NCBI GenBank assembly: GCA_043809805.1
Contig: JBDROR010000087.1
Coordinates: forward strand, 1-5,488
Length of the DNA stretch: 5,488 bases
Direction of reading: 5' to 3'
From: JAQUKH01 sp043809805
GTDB taxonomy: Bacteria > JACRDZ01 > JAQUKH01
Shown here: one piece after another, positions 1 through 5,361 of the stretch
Layout of the letters: each line of letters begins with the position of its first letter
How positions within the stretch are numbered: position 1 is the stretch's first letter
The notes under the pieces: model-generated
The model's database searches: none
The model's input: the letters and a program-made list of their open reading frames with translations, nothing else
Told to the model about the DNA's origin: nothing
Program-made: the position numbers and the translations under genes

Positions 1-193
1 TGTACCGCAATAGCCTTTTAATGCTTTTTACTTCCCCTGCTGAAACCAACGCCGGCTTGCCTAAATTTTTTTTCCTGCCTTTTTTCTTTTTAGTCAAAAT
101 ATGACTGCGGCCGGCTTTACGCCGCAATACTTTGCCGGAACCCGTTATCTTAAACCTCTTGGCCGCACCTTTTTTTGTTTTAAGCTTTGGCAT
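1..193 (-). CDS. rpmI: Large-subunit ribosomal protein bL35, 3' end cut by the window
   Basis: Translating the minus strand from the ATG at 193-191 gives 64 codons to the window edge with no stop. The product begins MPKLKTKKGAAKRFKITGSG and ends ...VSAGEVKSIKRLLRY. This is the bL35 pattern: the N-terminal PKxKTxxGAAKRFxxTGSGK block, a very basic middle, and the SAGxxxxIKxLL end. The family is usually 64-66 residues, so only one or a few residues plus the stop are missing. bL35 is a small, basic, late-assembling protein of the 50S subunit. A strong purine-rich ribosome binding site (AAAGGGGAG, 196-204) precedes the ATG, which fixes the start. It follows infC by a 73-nt spacer, the conserved infC-rpmI order; rplT would be expected just outside the window. 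The gene contains no cysteine. The identification is very secure; only the exact end is unknown. Confidence 0.97.
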   Translation of the reverse strand, partial: MPKLKTKKGAAKRFKITGSGKVLRRKAGRSHILTKKKKGRKKNLGKPALVSAGEVKSIKRLLRY

Positions 194-212
194 ATCTCCC
201 CTTTCTATACAT

Positions 213-270
213 ATAGTTGTCAGTTGTTAGATAGGAATCTGACAACCGACAACCGACAACTGACAACTAT
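213..270. repeat. Inverted repeat built from 7-mers at the infC/rpmI junction
   Basis: Positions 213-227 and 256-270 are perfect 15-bp inverted copies separated by 28 nt. The right arm belongs to four tandem 7-mers of the form GACAAC(C/T) at 241-268. The left arm holds two 7-mers in the opposite orientation, AGTTGTC and AGTTGTT, at 215-228. The infC stop codon (267-269, TAG on the minus strand) lies inside the right arm. In the mRNA the arms would form a 15-bp hairpin between infC and the rpmI ribosome binding site. It has no U-tract, so it is not a standard terminator. It may be an inserted small repeat, an mRNA processing or stability element, or a structure that affects rpmI translation. 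Confidence 0.8.
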
Positions 271-782
271 TTTGGTTTCCCTAAAAGCATCAATATTAAA
301 TTCCTGCCTTCACGGGTTGTTTTCTGGATAATTGTTGATAAATTAGCAGAATCCTGAATTACCCTATCCATAAGCCTGTATCCAATGTCCATATGAACAG
401 CTTGCCTGCCTTTAAACATCATATTTATCTTCACCTTAGCTCCCTCTTCCAAAAAACCCAAAAGTCTTCTAACTTTAACCTGATAATCATGTTCATCAAT
501 ATTAGGTCTGATTTTTATTTCTTTTACTTCTATTATTCTTTGATGTTTTTTGGCCTCTTTCGCCTTCTTTTGCAGTTCATATTTATATTTCCCATAATCC
601 ATCATTTTACATACGGGAGGATTTGTATTTGAAGCAATTTCCACTAAATCCAACCCTAATTCTTCCGCTGTCTTTATGGCATTTCTTAAAGGCACCGCAC
701 CTATATTTTTACCGTCAACGCCTATAACCTGCACATCACGGGCCTTTATTCTGTAATTTATTCTATGCTTTATAAATTGTAT
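267..782 (-). CDS. infC: Translation initiation factor IF-3, probable AUA start
   Basis: The product of about 171 residues is IF3, which binds the 30S subunit, blocks premature 50S joining and checks the start codon and initiator tRNA. The N-terminal domain carries the family block PPVCKMMDYGKYKYE (about residues 55-69), followed by a lysine-rich linker. The C-terminal domain has KEIKIRP and DEHDYQVKVRR (about 87-106), then FKGRQ near 123-127, where many homologues have GRE, and the closing EGRNLILML. No ATG occurs before the MMDYG block. The first in-frame GTG (791-789) lies within the Shine-Dalgarno sequence itself and cannot be the start. The ATA at 782-780 sits 8 nt after AGGAGG, the proper distance, giving an N-terminus IQFIKHRINYRIKARDVQVIG that aligns well with the family. 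Rare start codons are typical of infC (AUU in E. coli) and underlie self-repression by IF3. The gene has its own promoter and attenuator-like leader and is followed by rpmI. Confidence 0.96.
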   Translation of the reverse strand: MQFIKHRINYRIKARDVQVIGVDGKNIGAVPLRNAIKTAEELGLDLVEIASNTNPPVCKMMDYGKYKYELQKKAKEAKKHQRIIEVKEIKIRPNIDEHDYQVKVRRLLGFLEEGAKVKINMMFKGRQAVHMDIGYRLMDRVIQDSANLSTIIQKTTREGRNLILMLLGKPK

Positions 783-786
783 TTTT

Positions 787-796
787 ATCACCTCCT
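787..796 (-). promoter_or_regulatory. infC ribosome binding site that decides the start
   Basis: The minus strand reads AGGAGGTGAT, a ten-base perfect complement of the usual 3' end of 16S rRNA. AGGAGG occupies 796-791. The in-frame GTG at 791-789 overlaps this core. ATA at 788-786 is too close and ATA at 773-771 too far, so ATA at 782-780 is the best-placed initiator. An unusually strong site paired with a very weak start codon fits the infC pattern of IF3 autoregulation. Confidence 0.88.
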
Positions 797-801
797 AACA
801 T

Positions 802-819
802 CGTTCGGAATGACAACAA
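802..819. repeat. 18-bp repeat copy inside the infC leader
   Basis: CGTTCGGAATGACAACAA is identical to 1092-1109. It carries the CGGAATGACA end found in the longer repeats at 1058-1084 and 5461-5488, so it looks like a remnant of that family. It lies between the leader terminator and the infC ribosome binding site. Confidence 0.7.
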
Positions 820-840
820 CAAAACAACCGAAAACTGAAA

Positions 841-871
841 TAAAAAAAGCGGATATGACTATCCGCTTTTT
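841..871 (-). terminator. Intrinsic terminator in the infC leader
   Basis: On the minus strand AAAAAGCGGATA (871-860), loop GTCA and TATCCGCTTTTT (855-844) form a perfect 12-bp stem with a tetraloop. The U-rich tract at the end of the stem continues to 842. It lies downstream of the infC promoter and upstream of the gene, so it would stop transcription before infC unless relieved; this identifies it as the attenuator terminator. The stem is A/U-flanked on both sides, so it could also work weakly in the plus direction. Confidence 0.88.
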
Positions 872-967
872 AATGGTTAACTTTTTAAACTTGTAACTAT
901 TTTCAACCTTTAACAAGCCGCAGCCGTAAGGTGAGAAGCGGATTTGCCTCTGCTTTAATAACAATAC

Positions 968-995
968 ATTATAATCACATTTTAGTAATTGTCAA
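968..995 (-). promoter_or_regulatory. Sigma70-type promoter for infC-rpmI
   Basis: The minus strand has TTGACA at 995-990 and TATAAT at 973-968, both perfect consensus boxes separated by 16 bp, one below the optimum of 17. Transcription would start at about 962-960. The promoter sits just upstream of the attenuator leader, in the correct orientation for the translation operon. Confidence 0.85.
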
Positions 996-1057
996 GCCAA
1001 AAAGCAGCAATTTTTTTATATTGCGGTTTATCGACCGTATAGCTAACTGTCAGTATA

Positions 1058-1084
1058 AGATTCCTCGCTTCGCTCGGAATGACA
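1058..1084. repeat. Dispersed repeat end, GGAATGACA type
   Basis: This 27-nt stretch starts AGATTCCTCGCTTCGC and ends TCGGAATGACA. It closely matches the right end of the palindromic element at 5461-5488 and is an imperfect inverted copy of 1148-1174. Sequences of this form (TGTCATTCCGAGCG... on the other strand) are dispersed in many bacterial genomes, particularly metagenome-derived ones. It lies downstream of aroD and upstream of the infC promoter. Confidence 0.75.
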
Positions 1085-1091
1085 AACAAGA

Positions 1092-1109
1092 CGTTCGGAA
1101 TGACAACAA
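1092..1109. repeat. 18-bp repeat copy downstream of aroD
   Basis: Exact second copy of the 18-mer at 802-819, 7 nt after the repeat end at 1058-1084. It shares the CGGAATGACA core with that repeat, so this is a partial tandem copy of the same family. Confidence 0.7.
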
Positions 1110-1113
1110 TTCC

Positions 1114-1129
1114 TGCCTGCCGGCAGGCA
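1114..1129. repeat. 16-bp perfect palindrome
   Basis: TGCCTGCCGGCAGGCA is self-complementary and far more GC-rich than its surroundings. No U-tract follows in either direction, so it is not a convincing intrinsic terminator. It lies between two inverted repeat halves (1058-1084 and 1148-1174), making the whole interval a nested palindrome just after the aroD stop. Confidence 0.75.
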
Positions 1130-1139
1130 TGGGCGTCGT

Positions 1140-1907
1140 TCATATTTTGTCATTTCGACCGAAGGGAGAAATCTTTCGTTTCTTATTGCATCCCGAATCA
1201 AATAATCTTAACCATTCAATAATCTCATTTGCCGAAGGCTGACCTGTAGCAGATGAGGTAGTTACATACCCATAAGTAAGAAGTGAACCCAGCAAAGGAT
1301 TCAACACTCTGGATATACGGCCAATATCTCCCATTGCGATTGTTATGATATTTTCTTTTCTATGTTTGATAGTAAAATCAATTAATTTTGCCAAATCACC
1401 TTTGGAATTTGCCATTACCGCGATTTTAACAATATCCGCCCCGCCTTTCTTGCCTTTTTTAAGAATTTTTTCGAGTGTTTCAAAAGATGGCGTGTTTTTA
1501 AAATTGTGATACGAACCAATAATGATTTTCTTCCGGGAATGAAACAATGGAGGTATCTTTTTTAATAAACCTGAATTTATCTCGACATCGGCACAATCCA
1601 CATATCCAATAATATTTCCCAATATTTCATAACGCGCGTCTTCATTAATTTTTTTCCCCCCGCCCTCTTTTTTATCCCTTATTGTGGCAATTATTGGGTT
1701 AGGAATAGATGCCTTTAATTTTTTCACTATGGATGTTATGTAATCAGGAAATATATTTTTAAATCTGTCTATTCGTATCTCAACAATATCTATCTTTTTA
1801 AAAATATCGTCTTTGATCTTATCCGAATTTATATCTGAATCTTTTATGCTCCCGACAATAACCGGGGTTTGACCTAATATAATTTTTCCTATTTTTAGTT
1901 TTTTCAT
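1140..1907 (-). CDS. aroD: Type I 3-dehydroquinate dehydratase with repeat-derived C-terminal tail
   Basis: AroD converts 3-dehydroquinate to 3-dehydroshikimate in the shikimate pathway, using a Schiff-base lysine in a TIM barrel. The 255-residue product carries the class I active site in order: E43 and R45 in VEIRID, R77 in ATIRD, the catalytic H134 in GSYHNF, the Schiff-base K161 in ADIVKIAV, R200 in GRISR, and S219 and Q223 in SATGQP. The spacings H-K (27 residues) and R-S-Q (19 and 4) equal those of the Salmonella enzyme. The ATG at 1907-1905 comes 2 nt after the stop of the AsmA-like gene, with only a weak AAGA upstream, so translation is probably coupled. The last ~11 residues (KISPFGRNDKI) are encoded mainly by the dispersed repeat at 1148-1174; the native protein probably ended near residues 240-243. 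The active site is unaffected, so the enzyme is probably functional. Confidence 0.95.
   Translation of the reverse strand: MKKLKIGKIILGQTPVIVGSIKDSDINSDKIKDDIFKKIDIVEIRIDRFKNIFPDYITSIVKKLKASIPNPIIATIRDKKEGGGKKINEDARYEILGNIIGYVDCADVEINSGLLKKIPPLFHSRKKIIIGSYHNFKNTPSFETLEKILKKGKKGGADIVKIAVMANSKGDLAKLIDFTIKHRKENIITIAMGDIGRISRVLNPLLGSLLTYGYVTTSSATGQPSANEIIEWLRLFDSGCNKKRKISPFGRNDKI
1148..1174. repeat. Dispersed repeat end inside the 3' end of aroD
   Basis: TGTCATTTCGACCGAAGG and the following nine bases differ from the left end of the element at 5362-5388 at only two of 27 positions. It is also an imperfect inverted copy of 1058-1084. It is read in the aroD frame and supplies the codons for most of the final residues, KISPFGRNDK. 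Confidence 0.82.
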
Positions 1908-1909
1908 AA

Positions 1910-4807
1910 TTATTTTTTCTTAAACGGCCAAATAATTTTATAAACCCCTTCAATTACATTTATGCCCGCCCTGACAGTTTCACGCAGCACTTTGCCGCTC
2001 ACTAAAACTGTTGTTTCAATTGTTTTTTTCCCAAAATTCAGGGTGGTCTCCAAAGTTTTACCCGCGGCATTTTCTAAAAATTCTATACTATTCTGCAATC
2101 CAATCTTAATAACTACCGCCGCAATCAATCCCCAATCGCTTTTAATTTCAGGATTTTCCACTTTCCCCGTGATTTTCAGACTTAGATTGATTTTTCCATT
2201 TTTATCTTTAAGAGCGAAAAATTTCTTAATAATATCCCGGCTCTCGGGAGTATCTGCTAATATCATCTTCAATTCCGGATAAAATATTTCCCCTGTCAAT
2301 TTCAAATCTAAAACCGGCTCAGTATCTATTTTGTCCATTTTACCATAAAAGTCCAAACTGGAATTATTCCAAGCAAATCTTAATGTGTCAACATTAACAC
2401 TATCTTTCTGATTGATAATCTTAAAAACAACTCTACTGTCCAATCCTTTCGGTTTAGCAATAATCTTTTTATAGGATATATAATTATCTCTTAAATCTAT
2501 ATCCCCCTTGCAGGTAAATATTTCTCCGCAATTTTCCAACCTCAAATTCATTTTGCCGGCCCCGTCTATATTCAGCCCCTCTAATTCCCCGGCCATTTTA
2601 GTTGAAAAATACGGAATAATTTCTTTTAAAAACAACTCATCGCAATTAACATCCAGAAACACACACAAGTTATCATCTTGTTTTTTTATATTCCCTTTTA
2701 TTTTAAAAACCGACTGATCAACAGTCCACTGACCTGAATCAATATAAACAACTTCTTCTCCCTCGTTCACCAACCAAACAATTTTATCTGACACTCCATT
2801 AGCTCTGTAAACTCGATTTTTATAAAATAAATCTATATTGTCCAGACTTAACTCTCCCCTTATTTTTTGTACATCTCCTTCTTTACATATGCTGGTCCCG
2901 CCCTTTAATAATCCCTCAATTTTTATGTCGTTAAGCCAGCCAAATGATGGCAAATAATTTACTAACTCGCTCCCATTGAAATTATTTACCTCCCACCCCA
3001 AAACCAATTCTGGGTTTTCCATGTCATAATTTTCAAGTTTGCCGCTTCCGCCTATTTCGAAATTTCCGAGAGATATATTCACATTATTAACAATAAGATT
3101 ATCTTCCCCAAACAGAAAATCAAAATCAACCATATGGTTAATACCTTTTGGTTTGGACAACCGGTCTTTCCAGCGCGCTTCACACTCACTGAGATTCAAC
3201 CCGCCCTTTATATTAAGAAATTTTCCCCTGCTTGAAATATTCAATTTTACATTAGACTTGCCTGACAACTTATAGTCTTCAAACCCCGGCATATAGGCCG
3301 GAGTTAACTCGCCCCAGTAAAAAGAATCGGAAATAACCATTAAACCATATTGAGGCTGTGCTTTATCATAGTCTACAATCTCCCCATTAAGTAAACATTT
3401 GTTTTTTCCGGATTCCAATCGCAGTTCATCTATCACAAATGTATTGCCGCACCATGATATATTAAACTCCACACGGCCAGGGATTCCCTTGTTTTTATCA
3501 ATAAAATTATCATATATCAGTTTTGACTCAAAAATATCGGCGCTTCCTTTTAGACTTACTTCACTATTCGCGGAATTAAGAATAAATTTCGCGCCGCAAT
3601 ACCCGTCTAATTCAATATTTTCTTCTTTAAACAAATCTGATATTTTACGGACATCGTCATAAACCAATTTCTTAAAATCCAACTCCGTGTTTAATCCATT
3701 CCCGCCTTTCAAATCTATCTCAATTACTTTGCTCTCTACCTCCGATTCCCCAAACGTCAGCCTGGAATCCATAAGTAATAATTTACCCTTCTCGGAAACT
3801 AAATTAAAATCTATCTTACTTTCCATTCCATAAGGTTTATTGAATAATTCAGCGTATTGCCACGCTAAAGGTGTTCCATTAACACTTACCGAGTATATTG
3901 TTTTGGAAGGCCTTTCATTAAAAATTCTAACATTCACCCTATCGGTTACTCCAAAAAGTTTTATTTCTTTTGGCCACGGGGGCAAAAAAGCCAACAATTC
4001 TCCGACATACCCTTCTTTTAGGGAAATATTTAAATCCAATTTCGGCTCCGGGCATTCCAAATCGGAAACTTCTCCATTGCCTTCAACCGCTAAAGATCTA
4101 GAAACAACGCTAAAATCCCCCCAAACCTTTTGATCTTTCCGATAGTTTATATCAAAAATCAGATCGCATATTTTATCTTTCGGCTTATAGAAAACTTTCC
4201 CCCAATCCAATTCAACATTTTTCAAATCCGTTCTGCCGGCGTATTTAAAATTATCTCCCTCCACAGAAAGACGAAAAACGAGATCTCCATTCCCTTTAAT
4301 ATTAAGATCTTTTTTTAATCCTTCTTGATGAATATACCGATTTTTCCCTAAAAAATAATCTAAATTTTTTAAATCAATTAAAAGTTCATACTTGTCCCTG
4401 CCCTCAACAGCAGGCCAAACCTTTCCTGAAACTTTAAAACTGGAACATTCATCTACAACCCCCGATATATCTTCCAATACCACTATTTTTGGGCTTGAAG
4501 TAAAAGCTATCCTTCCCTTCGCGGCATGAACCGATTTTTGCCCTTCAAAATATATAAAATTTAAATCCTTAAAATTTATATCTCCTTTGTTGCGATAGGT
4601 ATTATTCTTCCCCGTTAGAGCCAAAGAAATGTCTGTAACCATTCCAGTTTCAACAGGGTAATTAAAGTATTGTCTATAATAGGGGTTGAATTTTACCGCG
4701 TCCAGATGTTTGCCGTGAAAATGAATTTTGTAGTTATTTGTTCCTGTTTCTATAGCGCCCGATACCTTTATTTTACCTCTTGTGTCCTCCACAAAACCAT
4801 TTACCAC
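1910..4807 (-). CDS. AsmA/TamB-like envelope protein, large C-terminal part of a frameshifted gene
   Basis: The listed start is the first GTG, but the open frame continues upstream to 4909. That extension encodes KGEIKIVDN, the conserved AsmA-type GxIxIxD strand, so 4807 is probably not a true start. The 965 residues are almost entirely predicted beta strand. They contain a repeating pattern whose marker (K-P-K-G or variants such as KPKD, KPYG, KNKG, RANG) has its fourth residue at 98, 211, 327, 441, 555, 671 and 788, a period of 113-117 residues. Many modules also carry a LP-type motif (FLPPW, YMPGF, YLPSF) about 65 residues later. The C-terminus has GKVENPEI, a hydrophobic stretch near 893-900, and threonine-rich repeats (GKTLETTLNF, GKKTIETTVLVS, GKVLRETVRA), then a basic end PFKKK. 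AsmA-family proteins are thought to be anchored in the inner membrane and to bridge the periplasm, moving phospholipid to the outer membrane. That role is inferred. aroD follows 2 nt after the stop. Confidence 0.85.
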   Translation of the reverse strand: MVNGFVEDTRGKIKVSGAIETGTNNYKIHFHGKHLDAVKFNPYYRQYFNYPVETGMVTDISLALTGKNNTYRNKGDINFKDLNFIYFEGQKSVHAAKGRIAFTSSPKIVVLEDISGVVDECSSFKVSGKVWPAVEGRDKYELLIDLKNLDYFLGKNRYIHQEGLKKDLNIKGNGDLVFRLSVEGDNFKYAGRTDLKNVELDWGKVFYKPKDKICDLIFDINYRKDQKVWGDFSVVSRSLAVEGNGEVSDLECPEPKLDLNISLKEGYVGELLAFLPPWPKEIKLFGVTDRVNVRIFNERPSKTIYSVSVNGTPLAWQYAELFNKPYGMESKIDFNLVSEKGKLLLMDSRLTFGESEVESKVIEIDLKGGNGLNTELDFKKLVYDDVRKISDLFKEENIELDGYCGAKFILNSANSEVSLKGSADIFESKLIYDNFIDKNKGIPGRVEFNISWCGNTFVIDELRLESGKNKCLLNGEIVDYDKAQPQYGLMVISDSFYWGELTPAYMPGFEDYKLSGKSNVKLNISSRGKFLNIKGGLNLSECEARWKDRLSKPKGINHMVDFDFLFGEDNLIVNNVNISLGNFEIGGSGKLENYDMENPELVLGWEVNNFNGSELVNYLPSFGWLNDIKIEGLLKGGTSICKEGDVQKIRGELSLDNIDLFYKNRVYRANGVSDKIVWLVNEGEEVVYIDSGQWTVDQSVFKIKGNIKKQDDNLCVFLDVNCDELFLKEIIPYFSTKMAGELEGLNIDGAGKMNLRLENCGEIFTCKGDIDLRDNYISYKKIIAKPKGLDSRVVFKIINQKDSVNVDTLRFAWNNSSLDFYGKMDKIDTEPVLDLKLTGEIFYPELKMILADTPESRDIIKKFFALKDKNGKINLSLKITGKVENPEIKSDWGLIAAVVIKIGLQNSIEFLENAAGKTLETTLNFGKKTIETTVLVSGKVLRETVRAGINVIEGVYKIIWPFKKK

Positions 4808-4890
4808 ATAATTAATTTTCTCTCCCAGACTAAAATAGCCGTTTACCTTTCTAAAATCAGTGGTCGTCCCAGGATTAGTTTTGTTGTCAA

Positions 4891-5349
4891 CTATTTTAAT
4901 CTCACCTTTTCAATAAATATTTTTTTCAGCTCTATTTTAATTTTTTCTTTTTTACTTTCTTCCCCTTTTTCTTTTTCCTCGTAAATTGATACCCATTTCC
5001 CGTCAGCCTGGTGATAAATTGTTGTCCGCGGCTTGACAAATCGAATATGGTCAATTATAAATTCCTTATTCAACAATGGTTTAAGCAAAAAATAAATATA
5101 CATTTTGTCACACGCAAACACTTTACTATTATTTTCGTCTTTTATGTTCACGCCGGATATTTTTATTCCGCATAGCCCCATACTTATGCCGGAAAACTCT
5201 ATTTCTTTATCCAAATATTTTTCCAGCGGGGGAAGAATATGTTTTGAAACAACCTTATCAAGATAAATATTAACGATAATAATACTTGTTAATAAAATTA
5301 ATAAAGTAATAAATATTATATAAAATGGAAATTTTTTCTTTTTTGGCAT
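4891..5349 (-). CDS. AsmA-like protein, N-terminal membrane-anchored part of the frameshifted gene
   Basis: The chosen start is the ATG at 5349-5347. It is preceded by AAGGAA (5359-5354) at a good distance, whereas the earlier in-frame ATG at 5367 lies inside a dispersed repeat. The product begins MPKKKK, then one hydrophobic segment (about residues 9-30), giving an inner-membrane anchor with most of the protein in the periplasm. The typical AsmA N-terminal domain follows: LPPLEKYLDKEIEFSGISMGL, the GVNIKD strand, KPLLNKEFIIDHIRFVKPR, and a HQADGKW turn. A charged linker (EEKEKGEESKKEK) leads to IELKKIFIEK, where the frame breaks and the reading ends in a TAG after VRLK. On its own it would be an anchor without the lipid-handling body. 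Joined to the downstream frame it makes a protein of about 1146 residues. Confidence 0.85.
   Translation of the reverse strand: MPKKKKFPFYIIFITLLILLTSIIIVNIYLDKVVSKHILPPLEKYLDKEIEFSGISMGLCGIKISGVNIKDENNSKVFACDKMYIYFLLKPLLNKEFIIDHIRFVKPRTTIYHQADGKWVSIYEEKEKGEESKKEKIKIELKKIFIEKVRLK
4893..4912 (-). other. Frameshift point between the two AsmA-like reading frames
   Basis: The upstream frame ends in TAG at 4893-4891 and the downstream frame is closed upstream by TGA at 4912-4910, so the frame change must fall within these bases. Reading ATT GAA then re-reading one A gives AAA GGT GAG ATT, protein IEKGEIKIVD, which restores the family strand. One extra A in the run of four at 4910-4907 would do the same. 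The change could be a real mutation, an assembly error, or a -1 ribosomal shift on the A-AAG tetramer. The sequence cannot separate these options. Confidence 0.8.
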
Positions 5350-5353
5350 TTTA

Positions 5354-5359
5354 TTCCTT
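5354..5359 (-). promoter_or_regulatory. Ribosome binding site of the AsmA-like gene
   Basis: AAGGAA on the minus strand lies 4 nt before the ATG at 5349-5347 and selects it over the in-frame ATG at 5367-5365, which has no such site and lies within the repeat. No promoter was recognised between here and the window edge; the transcript may start further upstream. Confidence 0.65.
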
Positions 5360-5361
5360 AT

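Larger units (their letters stand above)
797..962 (-). ncRNA. infC operon 5' leader, probable transcription attenuator (L20-leader-like)
   Basis: About 165 nt separate the predicted start of transcription (about 962) from the infC ribosome binding site. Early in the leader AUCCGCUU (943-936) lies within a stretch reading GAGGCAAATCCGCTTCTCACC. The same eight bases form the 3' arm of the downstream terminator (854-847), and both can pair perfectly with AAGCGGAU in the terminator 5' arm (868-861). The two pairings exclude each other, which is the logic of an attenuator: early segment paired means read-through, terminator formed means stop. In Bacillus the infC-rpmI-rplT leader is controlled by ribosomal protein L20 in this way (Rfam L20_leader). 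The CCGCTTCTCACC stretch resembles infC leaders as I remember them, but a covariance search is needed. The architecture is seen directly; L20 as the ligand is inferred. Confidence 0.72.

Noticed and set aside
101..331. Plus-strand open frame opposite rpmI and the infC end
   Set aside because: Shadow of rpmI on the opposite strand; no ribosome binding site and the translation crosses the 7-mer repeat.
789..791. GTG as the infC start
   Set aside because: It is part of the AGGAGGTGAT Shine-Dalgarno sequence, leaving no spacer; ATA at 782-780 is better placed.
999..1024. Possible aroD terminator: 5-bp stem GCAAT/ATTGC with a following run of five U on the minus strand
   Set aside because: The stem is too short and A/U-rich, and the U run does not directly follow it; left uncalled.
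1058..1174. Repeat cluster as a CRISPR array
   Set aside because: Copies differ in length and orientation and there are no regular spacers or cas genes in the window.
931..1242. Plus-strand open frame of 103 codons between infC and aroD
   Set aside because: It runs through the promoter, the leader and several repeat copies; its peptide (FARNDK, FRPKGEIF) is the typical chance translation of these repeats.
1962..4318. Several plus-strand open frames of 60-106 codons within the AsmA-like gene
   Set aside because: All are antisense to a well-supported coding frame with family-consistent motifs; none shows a recognisable domain or ribosome binding site.
4891..4912. A 17-20-nt deletion between direct repeats as the cause of the frame break (IEKVRLK + KGEIKI)
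   Set aside because: A one-base change already restores a family-like strand, so the longer deletion is less parsimonious.
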